Assembly (NCBI RefSeq): GCF_024606225.1
Contig: NZ_JAGRPU010000009.1
Location: 97,592-161,591, forward strand
Origin: Endozoicomonas sp. ISHI1
GTDB lineage: Bacteria > Pseudomonadota > Gammaproteobacteria > Pseudomonadales > Endozoicomonadaceae
DNA: 64,000 bases
Direction: 5' to 3'
The notes below the pieces were generated by a model. The model saw nothing but the letters and a program-made list of their open reading frames with translations. It did no database searches and was not told where the DNA came from. Below are positions 43,970 to 52,989 of this stretch, in pieces. A program made the position numbers and the translations under genes. The stretch's first letter is position 1; each line of letters begins with the position of its first letter.

Positions 43970-45154
43970 CGTAGATTTCTTTGGTCTGTCTGGTGTAGCG
44001 GTTGTTTGAAGGGGCAGAAGCCAGGGCAGGGCAGTGCTCATCATCACCAAAGTATCCAGAGGGCGGGGAGCCTGAGTGATGTGAGCGTTCATAAAGAGCG
44101 GCCCAAACAATGCCATCTATTCCGTGGCTGAGTTAACTCTGTCCTCCGGTTTTGGTTTAGCCGCATCAATGTTAGAAGGATTCCCTGCCAGATCTCCAAC
44201 GTCTTCAGGGCCATATAAATTGCTGGTCCCCGGATGTTCTTGCAGCATTTCTTTTCGGGATTCAAGCGCACTGTCAGCGGCTTCAACTTCAAGACGATTT
44301 ATCACCTGAAAGCGTCGGGTCGCAATATTAAATGTGATGTCAACCTCCACTCCTCCGGTTTTGGTGATATTATCCGAACTAACACGAAAAACACTCCTGA
44401 ACTGATCTTCAATGTCGTCAGTGGCACATAAATAGCTTGTCCCGGGATATTGACTCAGTATATCTCTCCAGGACCTGGCTCCGCAGTAAGCTGATTTAAC
44501 TTCAGTAGCATCGCTAAACATGCAGACGGCTGCTGTTTTATCGTCGGCTAAAATTTTCCTGTGCACCGAGTTAAGATGCCAGGCATAATAGAATTCAGCA
44601 TCATAAGGAACATGAATGAGGAATACGCAACCACTAAGCCTTATAGCTTGAACATTCTCATTGATCCCAACCCATTCACAATCATCTATACCCAATTGTA
44701 AGATTTTATTATCATTGCTTTCAGAATTATCATCAGAAGCCTTAATAGAATACGAAGACAATGCTCTGGTCGCATTGCCATTTGTATACTGAGAGGTGTT
44801 TATAAAGCGAGGAACTTGATAGTTATTAAAATATTCCGTGATGGCTTTCTGCTCATCTGACTCCATTATCTGCTTGTAAGTACGGTCAGTAAATACCTTA
44901 GTTCCATCAGAGTTAAGATTATTCATAAGATACTTCTTTACCTGGTTATTGGGTTATTCCGTAGTAACTGTTCAGAATTTGCAGGTACTTTTTGAACTTG
45001 ATGAGTTACAGCCCGGAAAAATCAGCGAGCTCCAGCTCAAAATGAACATTTCTGCCTGAAGAAATGATCATCTGCATCCTGTACTCATTTACACGCAACA
45101 AAATAAAAAAAGTTCCTGAACACTGGTTCAAAGTCGTAATGGTGCGGAGTTGAT
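43970..45154. repeat. Inverted segmental duplication, right copy
   Basis: The counterpart, in reverse orientation, of 26182-27422, including the complete LSGC gene and its flanks. Its outer edge (45154) lies just 19 bp outside the end of MDQV gene 4. Confidence 0.8.
44117..44926 (-). CDS. CNF/BLF1-like deamidase candidate, copy 2
   Basis: The 269-aa paralogue of the gene at 26411-27280 is 20 residues shorter because of a gap in the N-terminal variable part. It retains LSGC (Cys100) and the downstream His117 in YYAWH, and both PGTS(Y/N)L repeats. An AAGAAGTATCTT leader precedes the ATG, a weaker ribosome binding site than that of copy 1. Most substitutions lie in the first 50 residues, while the central catalytic-like region is nearly unchanged, which suggests retained function. 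Confidence 0.6.
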   Translation of the reverse strand: MNNLNSDGTKVFTDRTYKQIMESDEQKAITEYFNNYQVPRFINTSQYTNGNATRALSSYSIKASDDNSESNDNKILQLGIDDCEWVGINENVQAIRLSGCVFLIHVPYDAEFYYAWHLNSVHRKILADDKTAAVCMFSDATEVKSAYCGARSWRDILSQYPGTSYLCATDDIEDQFRSVFRVSSDNITKTGGVEVDITFNIATRRFQVINRLEVEAADSALESRKEMLQEHPGTSNLYGPEDVGDLAGNPSNIDAAKPKPEDRVNSATE

Positions 45155-45172
45155 GTGGTTAGGTATCTTCTA

Positions 45173-46561
45173 CTATTGGCGCCACGTGTAATCATGTCCA
45201 TAGTAATAATACTTGAGTAATTGCATGCCAACGAGACTATGTGCTTCTCTGTAATATGGATCTGGATTAAAACAATATCCATTATTCGGTTCTTCATGAA
45301 GGTCTATTATGCTTACTCTTTTTGAAGCAGCTCTTAAAAAATCATCTTTAGAGTGCTCTGTCATAAATAAACAACCATTGTCACCTTTCCAGGAAACAAC
45401 TTGATTGGCAGGTTTCAGTAGATCATAGTAGTGGTGTGAAATATGTCCTATCTGTGTTGCTAGATATTGATAGTTACGCTCTGCTTCACCACTGAAAATA
45501 TAATTAAATAGCTTTCTTGCTTTGTCCGTAGACCATATTTTTGATTTTCGTTTATTTAAATGAGGTAGATCGGAGAAAAAAGATCTGTGTGCCACTAAAC
45601 GCTTTCTATCAATATCAGATAGTCCTGTTAAGGTGTGGCCATTGATATCTTTGAGTAGAATGTCATCTGGCATTTTTGGCAGAGTAAACATCCCATGTCT
45701 GGCTAATATGTAGGGTGGTTTGGATAACCATTGATTATCAATATCGGAATAAAATAAATGATTAACTCCGAGCTTTTCTAAACGATTAGCTAGTTTGGGT
45801 TTATTTTCAGAACTCGCCTTATCTATACAAAAGCTTAGTGTATTAGCAATGTTTTGAGACACAACAACTCTAATAGAATCCATAAACTCAAGGCTCATAG
45901 ATGAAGCATATTTATTTAATGGTATAGGGAATTTTAGCTGAAGGTCTGTTTCCAAAGAGATACATAAGATATTATCATGGCTTATAAATTCAGCTTTCAT
46001 CTCTTGAATTTGAGACTCTGTTAAACTCATATTCGAAAACACTATAAGCAGTGGAATATCATTTTTACTTAGACTGCTTCCTTCTTCTAATATTCTTTGA
46101 ACATAATCTATCCCCTTGAGCCCTTCAGGATTATTCAAACCATTAAATATGGTGGTGCCATGCAGTGCGGCCCATGTGTGAAAGACTGGACATGGAGGAC
46201 ATACCCTCAAATCCATAGCTGTGGCTTTCTCCAATGAATCAATGCCTGAAAACTTTAAACCATCAGCCATGTTTTTCCAGGACTCTTCATCAATTGAATC
46301 AAAAAAAGTTTTATCGAGATTGAAGACTATATTTTTTGCAAGGTCGATATAGTAATTATTCTTATCTTTCTCGGTTGGAACCAAGGAAATGGATCTTAAA
46401 AGCAAGTCCTTATGGGCTATTTGATTTCTTGTGTGCTCTGCTGCGTCAGTAAGGTATTTATTATCATCAGCTTTGTTTATAGGCAGGCTGTCGATCTCCA
46501 TTTCGAAGCATTGTGGGTTATATGACCCTTGCACGATAGTCGGTTTTACTACTTGATCCAT
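45173..46561 (-). CDS. MDQV-family protein 4 (462 aa), unknown function
   Basis: The fourth paralogue, with CPPCPVFHTWAALHGT, LFYSDIDNQW, PPYILARHGMFTLP, SWKGDNGCLFMTEH and DPYYREAHSLVGMQLLKYY. AAGGA 9 nt before the ATG. The 3' end abuts the inverted duplication. It is most similar to gene 3, and both differ from genes 1 and 2 in having ARHGMF instead of ASHGIF, suggesting two pairs formed by successive duplications. Confidence 0.8.
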   Translation of the reverse strand: MDQVVKPTIVQGSYNPQCFEMEIDSLPINKADDNKYLTDAAEHTRNQIAHKDLLLRSISLVPTEKDKNNYYIDLAKNIVFNLDKTFFDSIDEESWKNMADGLKFSGIDSLEKATAMDLRVCPPCPVFHTWAALHGTTIFNGLNNPEGLKGIDYVQRILEEGSSLSKNDIPLLIVFSNMSLTESQIQEMKAEFISHDNILCISLETDLQLKFPIPLNKYASSMSLEFMDSIRVVVSQNIANTLSFCIDKASSENKPKLANRLEKLGVNHLFYSDIDNQWLSKPPYILARHGMFTLPKMPDDILLKDINGHTLTGLSDIDRKRLVAHRSFFSDLPHLNKRKSKIWSTDKARKLFNYIFSGEAERNYQYLATQIGHISHHYYDLLKPANQVVSWKGDNGCLFMTEHSKDDFLRAASKRVSIIDLHEEPNNGYCFNPDPYYREAHSLVGMQLLKYYYYGHDYTWRQ

Positions 46562-46889
46562 GTCTTTATTCCTTCATTATTAGTAAATTATTCATTAGTA
46601 CCTTATATTTTATTTGGGTTCAAACTAATTACTTACAAGTGTGCAAGAATGCCTAACAAAAAAATCAAACAACTGTGATTTTTTATAAAGGAGTGCTGAG
46701 TGTCGGAGCTACCGTGAAGGTATCCACTCATATTTCTCACCTTGTTTCTGTATTTATGGAAAAGAAGCAAGTTTAATCAAAGCGCGTAATAACTTAACGT
46801 TAGAATGACTAACTAATAAGATAATTTGGGAACTCCGCAAAGCATTAGGAATCAAATCTTTGGATGTTTTTACGTTGTGAGGTAATGGT
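46562..46889. other. Intergenic region, divergent promoters
   Basis: About 330 bp between MDQV gene 4 and the ankyrin-like gene. It holds the conserved element at 46637-46661; nothing else recognised. Confidence 0.4.
46637..46661 (-). promoter_or_regulatory. Conserved upstream element of MDQV gene 4
   Basis: Identical over 25 bp to 38381-38405 (core GTGTGCAAGAATGCCTAACA), 76 bp before the start codon. Confidence 0.55.
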
Positions 46890-47879
46890 ATGCTGCCATC
46901 TTATCCAGACAATACATTGTATAAAGAATGGTACTTTGATAAAAGGAACCCTATTCATAAAGTAAATGCTGGGAAATTGAGTAAACGATCTTTTCGATCA
47001 ATGAAAAGAGTCTCTCCTTATCCTCTGAAATTTAAGTACACACCTATTCTAAAAAAAACTCGAAGATCATTCACTCTAAGGATGAAGAGTGTAACAAATC
47101 TGGTGACACAGAAGCTCATGAAAGTACTTGCAGCAGAGTTAATTGATTGGAATAGAGCATTAAAGCTACTGAGGTCTGGAGGAGATCCATTTGCGTTTAA
47201 AGGTGATGCTTTTAGACCAAATATATTATTTAAGGTTGTTTTTGATATTACAAATGCTCCCAAAACTAAAGATAAACACCCTTTTGAAAAAGAACGAATC
47301 GAATTTATTAGGGAGCTCATGGAAAAAGAAGGGATCGAATCTTTATTGCTACAATTTGATTCAACACCTTTTGAAAATACTCCATTTACTGCAGCTGTAG
47401 CAGCCAGAGATAAGGGGGCATCAAAAGCTATATTCAATTATCTTCAAAAAACGAATCATGAGTTGCTAATTACGCCAAATCTAAAAAGTATGCCAAGGCA
47501 GTTTGGAAATAATACTCCTCTGGTGTTAGCTATTAAAACAAACAACGAAGCGTTAGCCAGAGATCTTGTGCCTTTTTATAATGCTGAGCTATTGCGCAAG
47601 CCTGTGACATGGGCAAATAGTAATGCTCTTGAGCTAGCTCATTTAGCAAGGTTTAATAATTTACTTCCAGTGATTGCAGAAGCAGCCCGAGGTTTTTCAC
47701 CAGATGAAGCTAACAAGCTTCAGGCATTATACGATGAATGTCCACGTGGAAGTGATGTTTGGTATGATTTATATGAAACAGATATGTTTCTTAATGATGA
47801 AGGAGAATTTATTGAAGATAAAGAGAGAGTATCAAATTATCAACTCTACCATACTGCAAAATTTACCAACACAATATAG
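46890..47879 (+). CDS. Ankyrin-like repeat protein (329 aa)
   Basis: A basic N-terminal ~70 residues (KKTRRSFTLRMKS) is followed by ankyrin-like helical pairs (NTPFTAAVAARDKGASKAIF and NNTPLVLAIKTNNEALARDL, each with the T-P-L/F-x-x-A-V/I pattern). No signal peptide or membrane helix. Ankyrin proteins in host-associated bacteria often bind host proteins; here that is only an inference. The ribosome binding site is weak (GAGGTAATGGT). Confidence 0.7.
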   Translation: MLPSYPDNTLYKEWYFDKRNPIHKVNAGKLSKRSFRSMKRVSPYPLKFKYTPILKKTRRSFTLRMKSVTNLVTQKLMKVLAAELIDWNRALKLLRSGGDPFAFKGDAFRPNILFKVVFDITNAPKTKDKHPFEKERIEFIRELMEKEGIESLLLQFDSTPFENTPFTAAVAARDKGASKAIFNYLQKTNHELLITPNLKSMPRQFGNNTPLVLAIKTNNEALARDLVPFYNAELLRKPVTWANSNALELAHLARFNNLLPVIAEAARGFSPDEANKLQALYDECPRGSDVWYDLYETDMFLNDEGEFIEDKERVSNYQLYHTAKFTNTI

Positions 47880-47917
47880 TGTACCAAGCGCAAAGCATAC
47901 AGTTGTTAGATACTTGC

Positions 47918-48607
47918 TTACTCTTCAATCATTTGGGTAATGGCAGCAATGGCATCAGGGTCACCACGCTTGATCTTGTTGGCAATGATGTGGTGAAAGA
48001 AGTACTTGAAATCTTCATGTTCCTGGGCCGGAAAAAGGCATCCATCTTTGGGCAGAATGGGGGTGGTTTCTACTTTCTTTTCGTCGGCGAGCATGGCATG
48101 AATACGACCATCGTTGTATAATCGCCAGCTGGTGACATGAATCAACAGGAGGGTGTGAAAGTTGTCTTCTGTCAGGATGGCGTGGGTGCCAATGTTGTCC
48201 CCAATTTCCTGAACAATGAAGTTGGGGTCGTCTTCCTTCGTTTGATAATAACGGGCGGCCATTTCAAGCTCAGTCATTTTGTATTCGGGAGGCTCAAAAA
48301 AGGCGTGGTCATGGAAGCTGTCGTAATAGCCTTCCCAATGACCGTTCAGTGGATCATTGAGGTCTCTTGCAGGCACCAGCTTGTTGAGCCAGGGCACCAT
48401 GGCATCCACAGTACCATCTTTTTTCAGGGCCCAGCAGAGAATTTTCATGCTGAACAGTTTGCCCGGATTGGCGTCGTTACTGTAAAGCATTTCCAGGCCA
48501 TCCAGCTCTGGCGCCAGTCTGATAATTTTTTCACTATTTGTTTCGTTGACGGGCTTGCGGGTAAAAAGGTCAATCACATTCCCTTCGACATCCGGCTTTT
48601 TATCCAT
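47918..48607 (-). CDS. Conserved hypothetical protein (229 aa)
   Basis: A soluble acidic protein beginning MDKKPDVEGNVIDLFTRKPV. It has a GC content and codon use like the housekeeping genes that follow, unlike the AT-rich block to its left, so it marks the return to core chromosome. No domain recognised. Confidence 0.75.
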   Translation of the reverse strand: MDKKPDVEGNVIDLFTRKPVNETNSEKIIRLAPELDGLEMLYSNDANPGKLFSMKILCWALKKDGTVDAMVPWLNKLVPARDLNDPLNGHWEGYYDSFHDHAFFEPPEYKMTELEMAARYYQTKEDDPNFIVQEIGDNIGTHAILTEDNFHTLLLIHVTSWRLYNDGRIHAMLADEKKVETTPILPKDGCLFPAQEHEDFKYFFHHIIANKIKRGDPDAIAAITQMIEE

Positions 48608-48688
48608 TGAATCTCCGGTGATGCAGGGCGTAAAAGTGTGAGTCAGGAATCGCCCTTAAGGCAGTCTATCGGCACTGGTGTCTGGAAG

Positions 48689-49759
48689 TTAATTCGCAGG
48701 ATTTTGTCCGGGTTGCATTTGGCATTCAGCCAGCACTTTCTGCCAGCTTCGGGTATGTCGCAGGATGGCTTTGTCCAGTTGATGCCACACTGAAAAGGTG
48801 GAGTCAGAATAGCCAATGGCCCGTAGATAGTCTTTCATTGCCTTATCAGGAGGCGCTGGCAGTTCATGCAGTAAAGGCAGCACGACTGACCGCCACTCTC
48901 TACCTTCTGAAACTACTTTTGCCATATAAGGCTGAATACTGTCGACGTAGAAAAGTCTGAATACATTGTTGAGTCGCTCTATTTTCAAGGAGCGCCGACC
49001 TTGCGGACAGATAGTATTGCTTTTTTCCAGCATCACTGAAACCCGATTGAGGGTATTGCTGATAGCCGTGGCAGCAGCCAGTAACTGACCACTATAATGC
49101 GAAGCAGTCAATTGTTGCAGATGCATTTCCAGAGACTGTTGATCGTAGGGAGGAGAAAAACGGTCATCTTTCAGATAGAACCGCAGATAGTTTAACGCTT
49201 CCAGTGTTCCCTGGCGGCCGTTATCACCGTGGAGGGGAAGCAGAGTCTGAAAGCCGCTGAGTTGGCCTGGCAGTTCGGTATTAGACAGCAACATGTTCCA
49301 TTTCGCGGCAGGCAATGCGGCTTCTTTCTGCTGGAGGATGACTTCCAGCCTGACCCTGAGTTCTGGCTTTTTATCCTGCTGCCGTAAATAGTATGTGCAG
49401 TCTTTAAGCTGGACGATCAGTTTTTTTTCGTAGTGTAGCAACTGAGATGGCTGCATCTGTTTACCCAGGCTGTTGTTGCGGTGTGCGATGAGCTGGGTGA
49501 GCTTGGGACATTCCAGAAGGTTCAGGGCTTCCAGTGCTTTCAAACGAACATCGGGCAATGGATATTGCCTCTTTCTCAGCGGAGGAAGTTCAGGAAAGCT
49601 GACTGTAGCAGAAGGCATTGGCTGTCCGGTAACAGTACTGATCCTTTCTTCATACTCCTCCAACTGATATTCAGGCGTGGACCGAAAACCACAGCCCGTC
49701 AGAGTGAAGAGCAGAAGCAGGGCGAGGAAGCGAACAGTTACTTTCAAGGTCATGAGCAA
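48689..49759 (-). CDS. DUF3080-family lipoprotein
   Basis: The 356-aa product has a lipobox (LLFTLTGCGF) and the family blocks PLPDVRLKALEALNLLECP, then LIAHRNNSLGKQMQPSQLLH. These match DUF3080, a family of predicted lipoproteins in Pseudomonas and Oceanospirillales with no established function. It is divergent from pdxB. Confidence 0.8.
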   Translation of the reverse strand: MLMTLKVTVRFLALLLLFTLTGCGFRSTPEYQLEEYEERISTVTGQPMPSATVSFPELPPLRKRQYPLPDVRLKALEALNLLECPKLTQLIAHRNNSLGKQMQPSQLLHYEKKLIVQLKDCTYYLRQQDKKPELRVRLEVILQQKEAALPAAKWNMLLSNTELPGQLSGFQTLLPLHGDNGRQGTLEALNYLRFYLKDDRFSPPYDQQSLEMHLQQLTASHYSGQLLAAATAISNTLNRVSVMLEKSNTICPQGRRSLKIERLNNVFRLFYVDSIQPYMAKVVSEGREWRSVVLPLLHELPAPPDKAMKDYLRAIGYSDSTFSVWHQLDKAILRHTRSWQKVLAECQMQPGQNPAN

Positions 49760-49916
49760 TGATTGGCCAGATTGAGAGCAGTATAGGTTTTTTAATGGTT
49801 ATCTTCTCTCGATTCTCTCAAACAAACGTGACAGATATGCATAAGCCCTGAGTTGTTAATTGTAAGGATGGACTATAGTATCACGGCATTACCGGACACA
49901 ACGAATATCACCATCG

Positions 49917-51068
49917 ATGAAAATTGTTGCTGACGAGAACATACCTCTTCTTCATGAATGCTTTGGGGCACTGGGTGAAGTAATGGCTTTGCAGGGTCGG
50001 GATATTACTGCAGGCGATATTGCCGGTGCAGATGCGCTGCTGGTGCGCTCAGTGACAAAGGTGAATGAATCACTGCTGAGTCAGGCGTCCTCGCTCAGGT
50101 TTGTAGGCTCCTGTACTGCGGGCGTTGATCATATTGACCAGCAAGCACTGACCAAACGGGGCATTACTTTTGCCAATGCGCCTGGTTGTAATGCCCGATC
50201 TGTTGTTGAGTATGTGCTTTGTGCTCTGGATATCCTTGCCGATCGGGAGGGCTTTAAGCTGGAGAAAAGAAAGGCAGGTATTATTGGTCATGGACAGGTG
50301 GGCAGCCGACTTTATAAGACCCTTGAAGGACTGGGTGTTGAAGTTATGGCCTGTGATCCGCTCTGTGAGCGAACGCCGGGAGTCAGATTTGAACCTCTGG
50401 AAACACTGCTGCAACAGTGTGATGTCATTGCCCTGCATACTCCCCTGACCCGGAACGTAAAGTATCCTACCCATCACATGTTGGATTATGACAGGTTAAG
50501 TCAGATAAAACCGGGTTCTATTCTAATTAATGCCGGGAGAGGTTCGGTTATTGATAATCAGGCACTGCTGAAAGTCATTGAAGAAGGTCTCGATCTCAGT
50601 GTGGTGCTGGATGTCTGGGAATATGAACCTGATGTTAATCTGGATTTGCTGGCTCGCGTAGATATTGGCACCCCTCATATTGCTGGCTACAGTCTGGACG
50701 GCAAGATCTCCGGAACCGAAACGGTCTATAAGGCTCTGTGCCAGGCCTTTGGCCTGCCGGGTCGAGTCAGGCTGGCCGCTATCACTCCCATGCCCGCCCT
50801 GAAACGAATGGGCTTCAATGACTCTGCTACAGCCGCCCAGGCTGCTGGTTTGGCGATGAAATCGGTCTACGATCTGCGACGTGACGATGCCCTCATGCGC
50901 CGCCTCTTCTTTATGGACAAGAAGGCACGCCGTATTGAGTTTGACCGAATGAGAAAGCATTATCGGGAGCGGCGGGAATTCAGCACTCTGACGGTTCAGG
51001 CAAGAAAGTGTGAGACAGGAGTTCAGGCGCATCTGAAGGCACTGGGCTTTCATCTTCAGGAGCCCTGA
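49917..51068 (+). CDS. pdxB: Erythronate-4-phosphate dehydrogenase
   Basis: The 383-aa D-2-hydroxyacid dehydrogenase is the second step of DXP-independent pyridoxal phosphate synthesis (4-phospho-D-erythronate to the 2-oxo acid). The NAD-binding motif is GHGQVG (124-129), the catalytic Arg lies in NAGRGSVID, and the His in TPHIAGYSLDG. The C-terminal PdxB dimerisation domain (about 290-380) is present, which separates it from other 2-hydroxyacid dehydrogenases. Its start has no strong Shine-Dalgarno sequence. Confidence 0.96.
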   Translation: MKIVADENIPLLHECFGALGEVMALQGRDITAGDIAGADALLVRSVTKVNESLLSQASSLRFVGSCTAGVDHIDQQALTKRGITFANAPGCNARSVVEYVLCALDILADREGFKLEKRKAGIIGHGQVGSRLYKTLEGLGVEVMACDPLCERTPGVRFEPLETLLQQCDVIALHTPLTRNVKYPTHHMLDYDRLSQIKPGSILINAGRGSVIDNQALLKVIEEGLDLSVVLDVWEYEPDVNLDLLARVDIGTPHIAGYSLDGKISGTETVYKALCQAFGLPGRVRLAAITPMPALKRMGFNDSATAAQAAGLAMKSVYDLRRDDALMRRLFFMDKKARRIEFDRMRKHYRERREFSTLTVQARKCETGVQAHLKALGFHLQEP

Positions 51069-51163
51069 GGCATGTTTGGCAGTTCGCTATAAGCAGTTCA
51101 TTGTAAAGAGTCTTGGTCATCTTACGATAACTCTGTTGAGATAAGTTCACTGAGACAGGTTTC

Positions 51164-51535
51164 ATGATCACGAAGCTGGTGCTGAGCCACTACATCAGAC
51201 CATTGGGTTGGATTGCTATTGTGATCTGCGCAGTGACCTGGTGGATGGATCTGGTGGAAATCGTTCAAACCTGCCCATTCTGCCGAACAGAAAGAACAGC
51301 CATTGGACTGCTCGGAGTCTTAATGGTATTGCCTCACTTCCGTTATATCAGTATTTTCTTGACCTGCCTGGTTTCCGTGGTCGGTCTTGTTACTGCTTCT
51401 CAGCACTTGTTCCTGATGATAAAAAGCTGGCACTTCTCATTGAATACTCCACTGGTCATCATAGCTTTGTGTTTGCTCAGTGGTGAGTTACTGCTCCTGA
51501 TCGAACGTACCTGGCTGAACCGCAAAACAGGTTGA
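51164..51535 (+). CDS. DsbB-like membrane protein with a single CxxC
   Basis: The 123-aa protein has four predicted helices. CPFCRTERTAIG after the first helix resembles the CPLC-x-x-x-R motif of DsbB/DsbI-type quinone-linked thiol oxidases, but the second periplasmic Cys pair and the usual fifth segment are absent. It could be a redox-active partner or a structural relative. It begins 95 bp after pdxB on the same strand. Confidence 0.6.
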   Translation: MITKLVLSHYIRPLGWIAIVICAVTWWMDLVEIVQTCPFCRTERTAIGLLGVLMVLPHFRYISIFLTCLVSVVGLVTASQHLFLMIKSWHFSLNTPLVIIALCLLSGELLLLIERTWLNRKTG

Positions 51536-51751
51536 AACAAAAAATTCAAACTCAGGCCTGTTCTTTGTTATGCGGACTTACTTCGTAGTTAGTGTTAATA
51601 AAAAAACTAGTAAAAAAGGGAATTATTATTCCTCTTTTCTGTCATATATAATATAACCAGTGTTGGAAGGCAGAAGGTTGAAAAAAAACTGTCGTCTGGA
51701 TATGGGAAAGACTGTCCGGCTATTTTAAGAAATACTACAGGATGTATGACA
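51536..51751. other. AT-rich gap upstream of the NlpC/P60-like gene
   Basis: About 210 bp. The sequence becomes strongly AT-rich at ~51590, marking the boundary of the next accessory segment. Confidence 0.3.
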
Positions 51752-52624
51752 ATGAATCCACTGACAACAACATGCTTGCAAGACCACCTCGCTTTAGCAC
51801 AGCCAGAATGTTCTGGTATTAAAGAGTTAGTACCTAATAAATTAATAATTGATCAAAGCTACGAATCACAGGTTAGTGAAAAATCATTATCAGAAAGAAG
51901 CGTAGATTCTTCGAGTCAATTTCATTTTCTTAATGAAGAACTCATCGTAGAAAAATTCTACATTGAAAAACTGAGCGATAAAGAAGTCTGCATTAAAGAA
52001 ATTGACGATATAGAACATTACGATGAAAAAAAAGTTCAGATTACTAAATGCGTTGTTTTTCCCTTTGTTTTAAATGGTGTCAAGCATTATAAAATAGATG
52101 CAAGAAATCCTGTTCTGGATAAAGATTGTTTAGTTTCTTTATCTTGCGCTGAGGAAGTTAATGTTGATTTATGCTATCGAGCACAAGTAAAAAAAAGGTT
52201 GTCCGAACTTTTTACGAAGGGCTTTAAGAATGTTTGTAAAACGGTTTCTTCTTTTGAAAATGAAGAAGATGTTATGCGTGGTATTTGCCACCATTTTGTT
52301 AATTATCTGGCATTTGGGATGGATAAACAAACATCGCAAAATTTCAGTGAATGGTATGAAAAACTGCCGTTTGTTTCTATTCATATATTCGATAAGAAAA
52401 AAATACGCTGGGGAGATGTTGTACAATTTTTATCAGGTGACGCGGTGATTCATAGTATGTTTTATATAGGAGATGGAAAGTATATAAGTAAACATGGTCC
52501 GATGGATATATATTTCCAATCTTTGCCTGCTGCACAAGCGACATACCCTTGCGACACAGTATGGATTGTTAGATTAGCGGCTGAATATTATTCAAAAAAT
52601 ATACCCTTTAAAGAAAGTTACTGA
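51752..52624 (+). CDS. NlpC/P60-like (papain-fold) protein, candidate effector
   Basis: The second ATG (51752) is 9 nt from AGGA and is preferred over the ATG at 51746. The product is 290 aa without signal peptide. The C-terminal part has Cys179 in GICHHFVNYL, then WGDVVQFLSG, His234 in VIHSMFYIGDGKY, and SKHG (His248). The order Cys ... GDVV ... His-x-x-x-Tyr-Ile-Gly-Asp-Gly is that of NlpC/P60-type papain-fold enzymes. The N-terminal ~170 residues are unrelated to anything recognised. Could hydrolyse peptidoglycan or modify a host target. Confidence 0.55.
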   Translation: MNPLTTTCLQDHLALAQPECSGIKELVPNKLIIDQSYESQVSEKSLSERSVDSSSQFHFLNEELIVEKFYIEKLSDKEVCIKEIDDIEHYDEKKVQITKCVVFPFVLNGVKHYKIDARNPVLDKDCLVSLSCAEEVNVDLCYRAQVKKRLSELFTKGFKNVCKTVSSFENEEDVMRGICHHFVNYLAFGMDKQTSQNFSEWYEKLPFVSIHIFDKKKIRWGDVVQFLSGDAVIHSMFYIGDGKYISKHGPMDIYFQSLPAAQATYPCDTVWIVRLAAEYYSKNIPFKESY

Positions 52625-52989
52625 CACAGCTGGTTATCTACCCTGAAGTCGGTGTGGTAGTTTTTACAGAATCACTCCTCGTCGGTCGCTTAGCCTGCAA
52701 GGTTTTGACAAGTTCATTACTCCGAAAAATGCTGTGCTTGAACGTAGATTCAATATCTTCTGCAAATTATGGTTTGGTGCAACCAATGAAGACTGCTTAG
52801 GGTCACAGTTTTCGGTCATAGAGAGTCGTTCAATGAAGCTGAACAGGATCAACTGTAAGGCCCCGAGTCTCATGACGCCGAAACAGTAAAAAGTATGGCT
52901 TGGTTTTCTATTGCCGGTATCAGTTTGCCAAGACAATTACGAACATTGAACTATCCTTAACAGCCTGACTCAATGTTGTATGGTAATTT
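52625..52989. other. Intergenic region, probable decayed coding sequence
   Basis: About 365 bp. Frames of up to 90 codons exist (for example a minus-strand frame at 52664-52936), with no family features and no ribosome binding site. It may be mobile-element debris. Confidence 0.35.

Noticed and set aside
52664..52936. 90-codon minus-strand frame
   Set aside because: No ribosome binding site or recognisable domain; region looks like decayed sequence.
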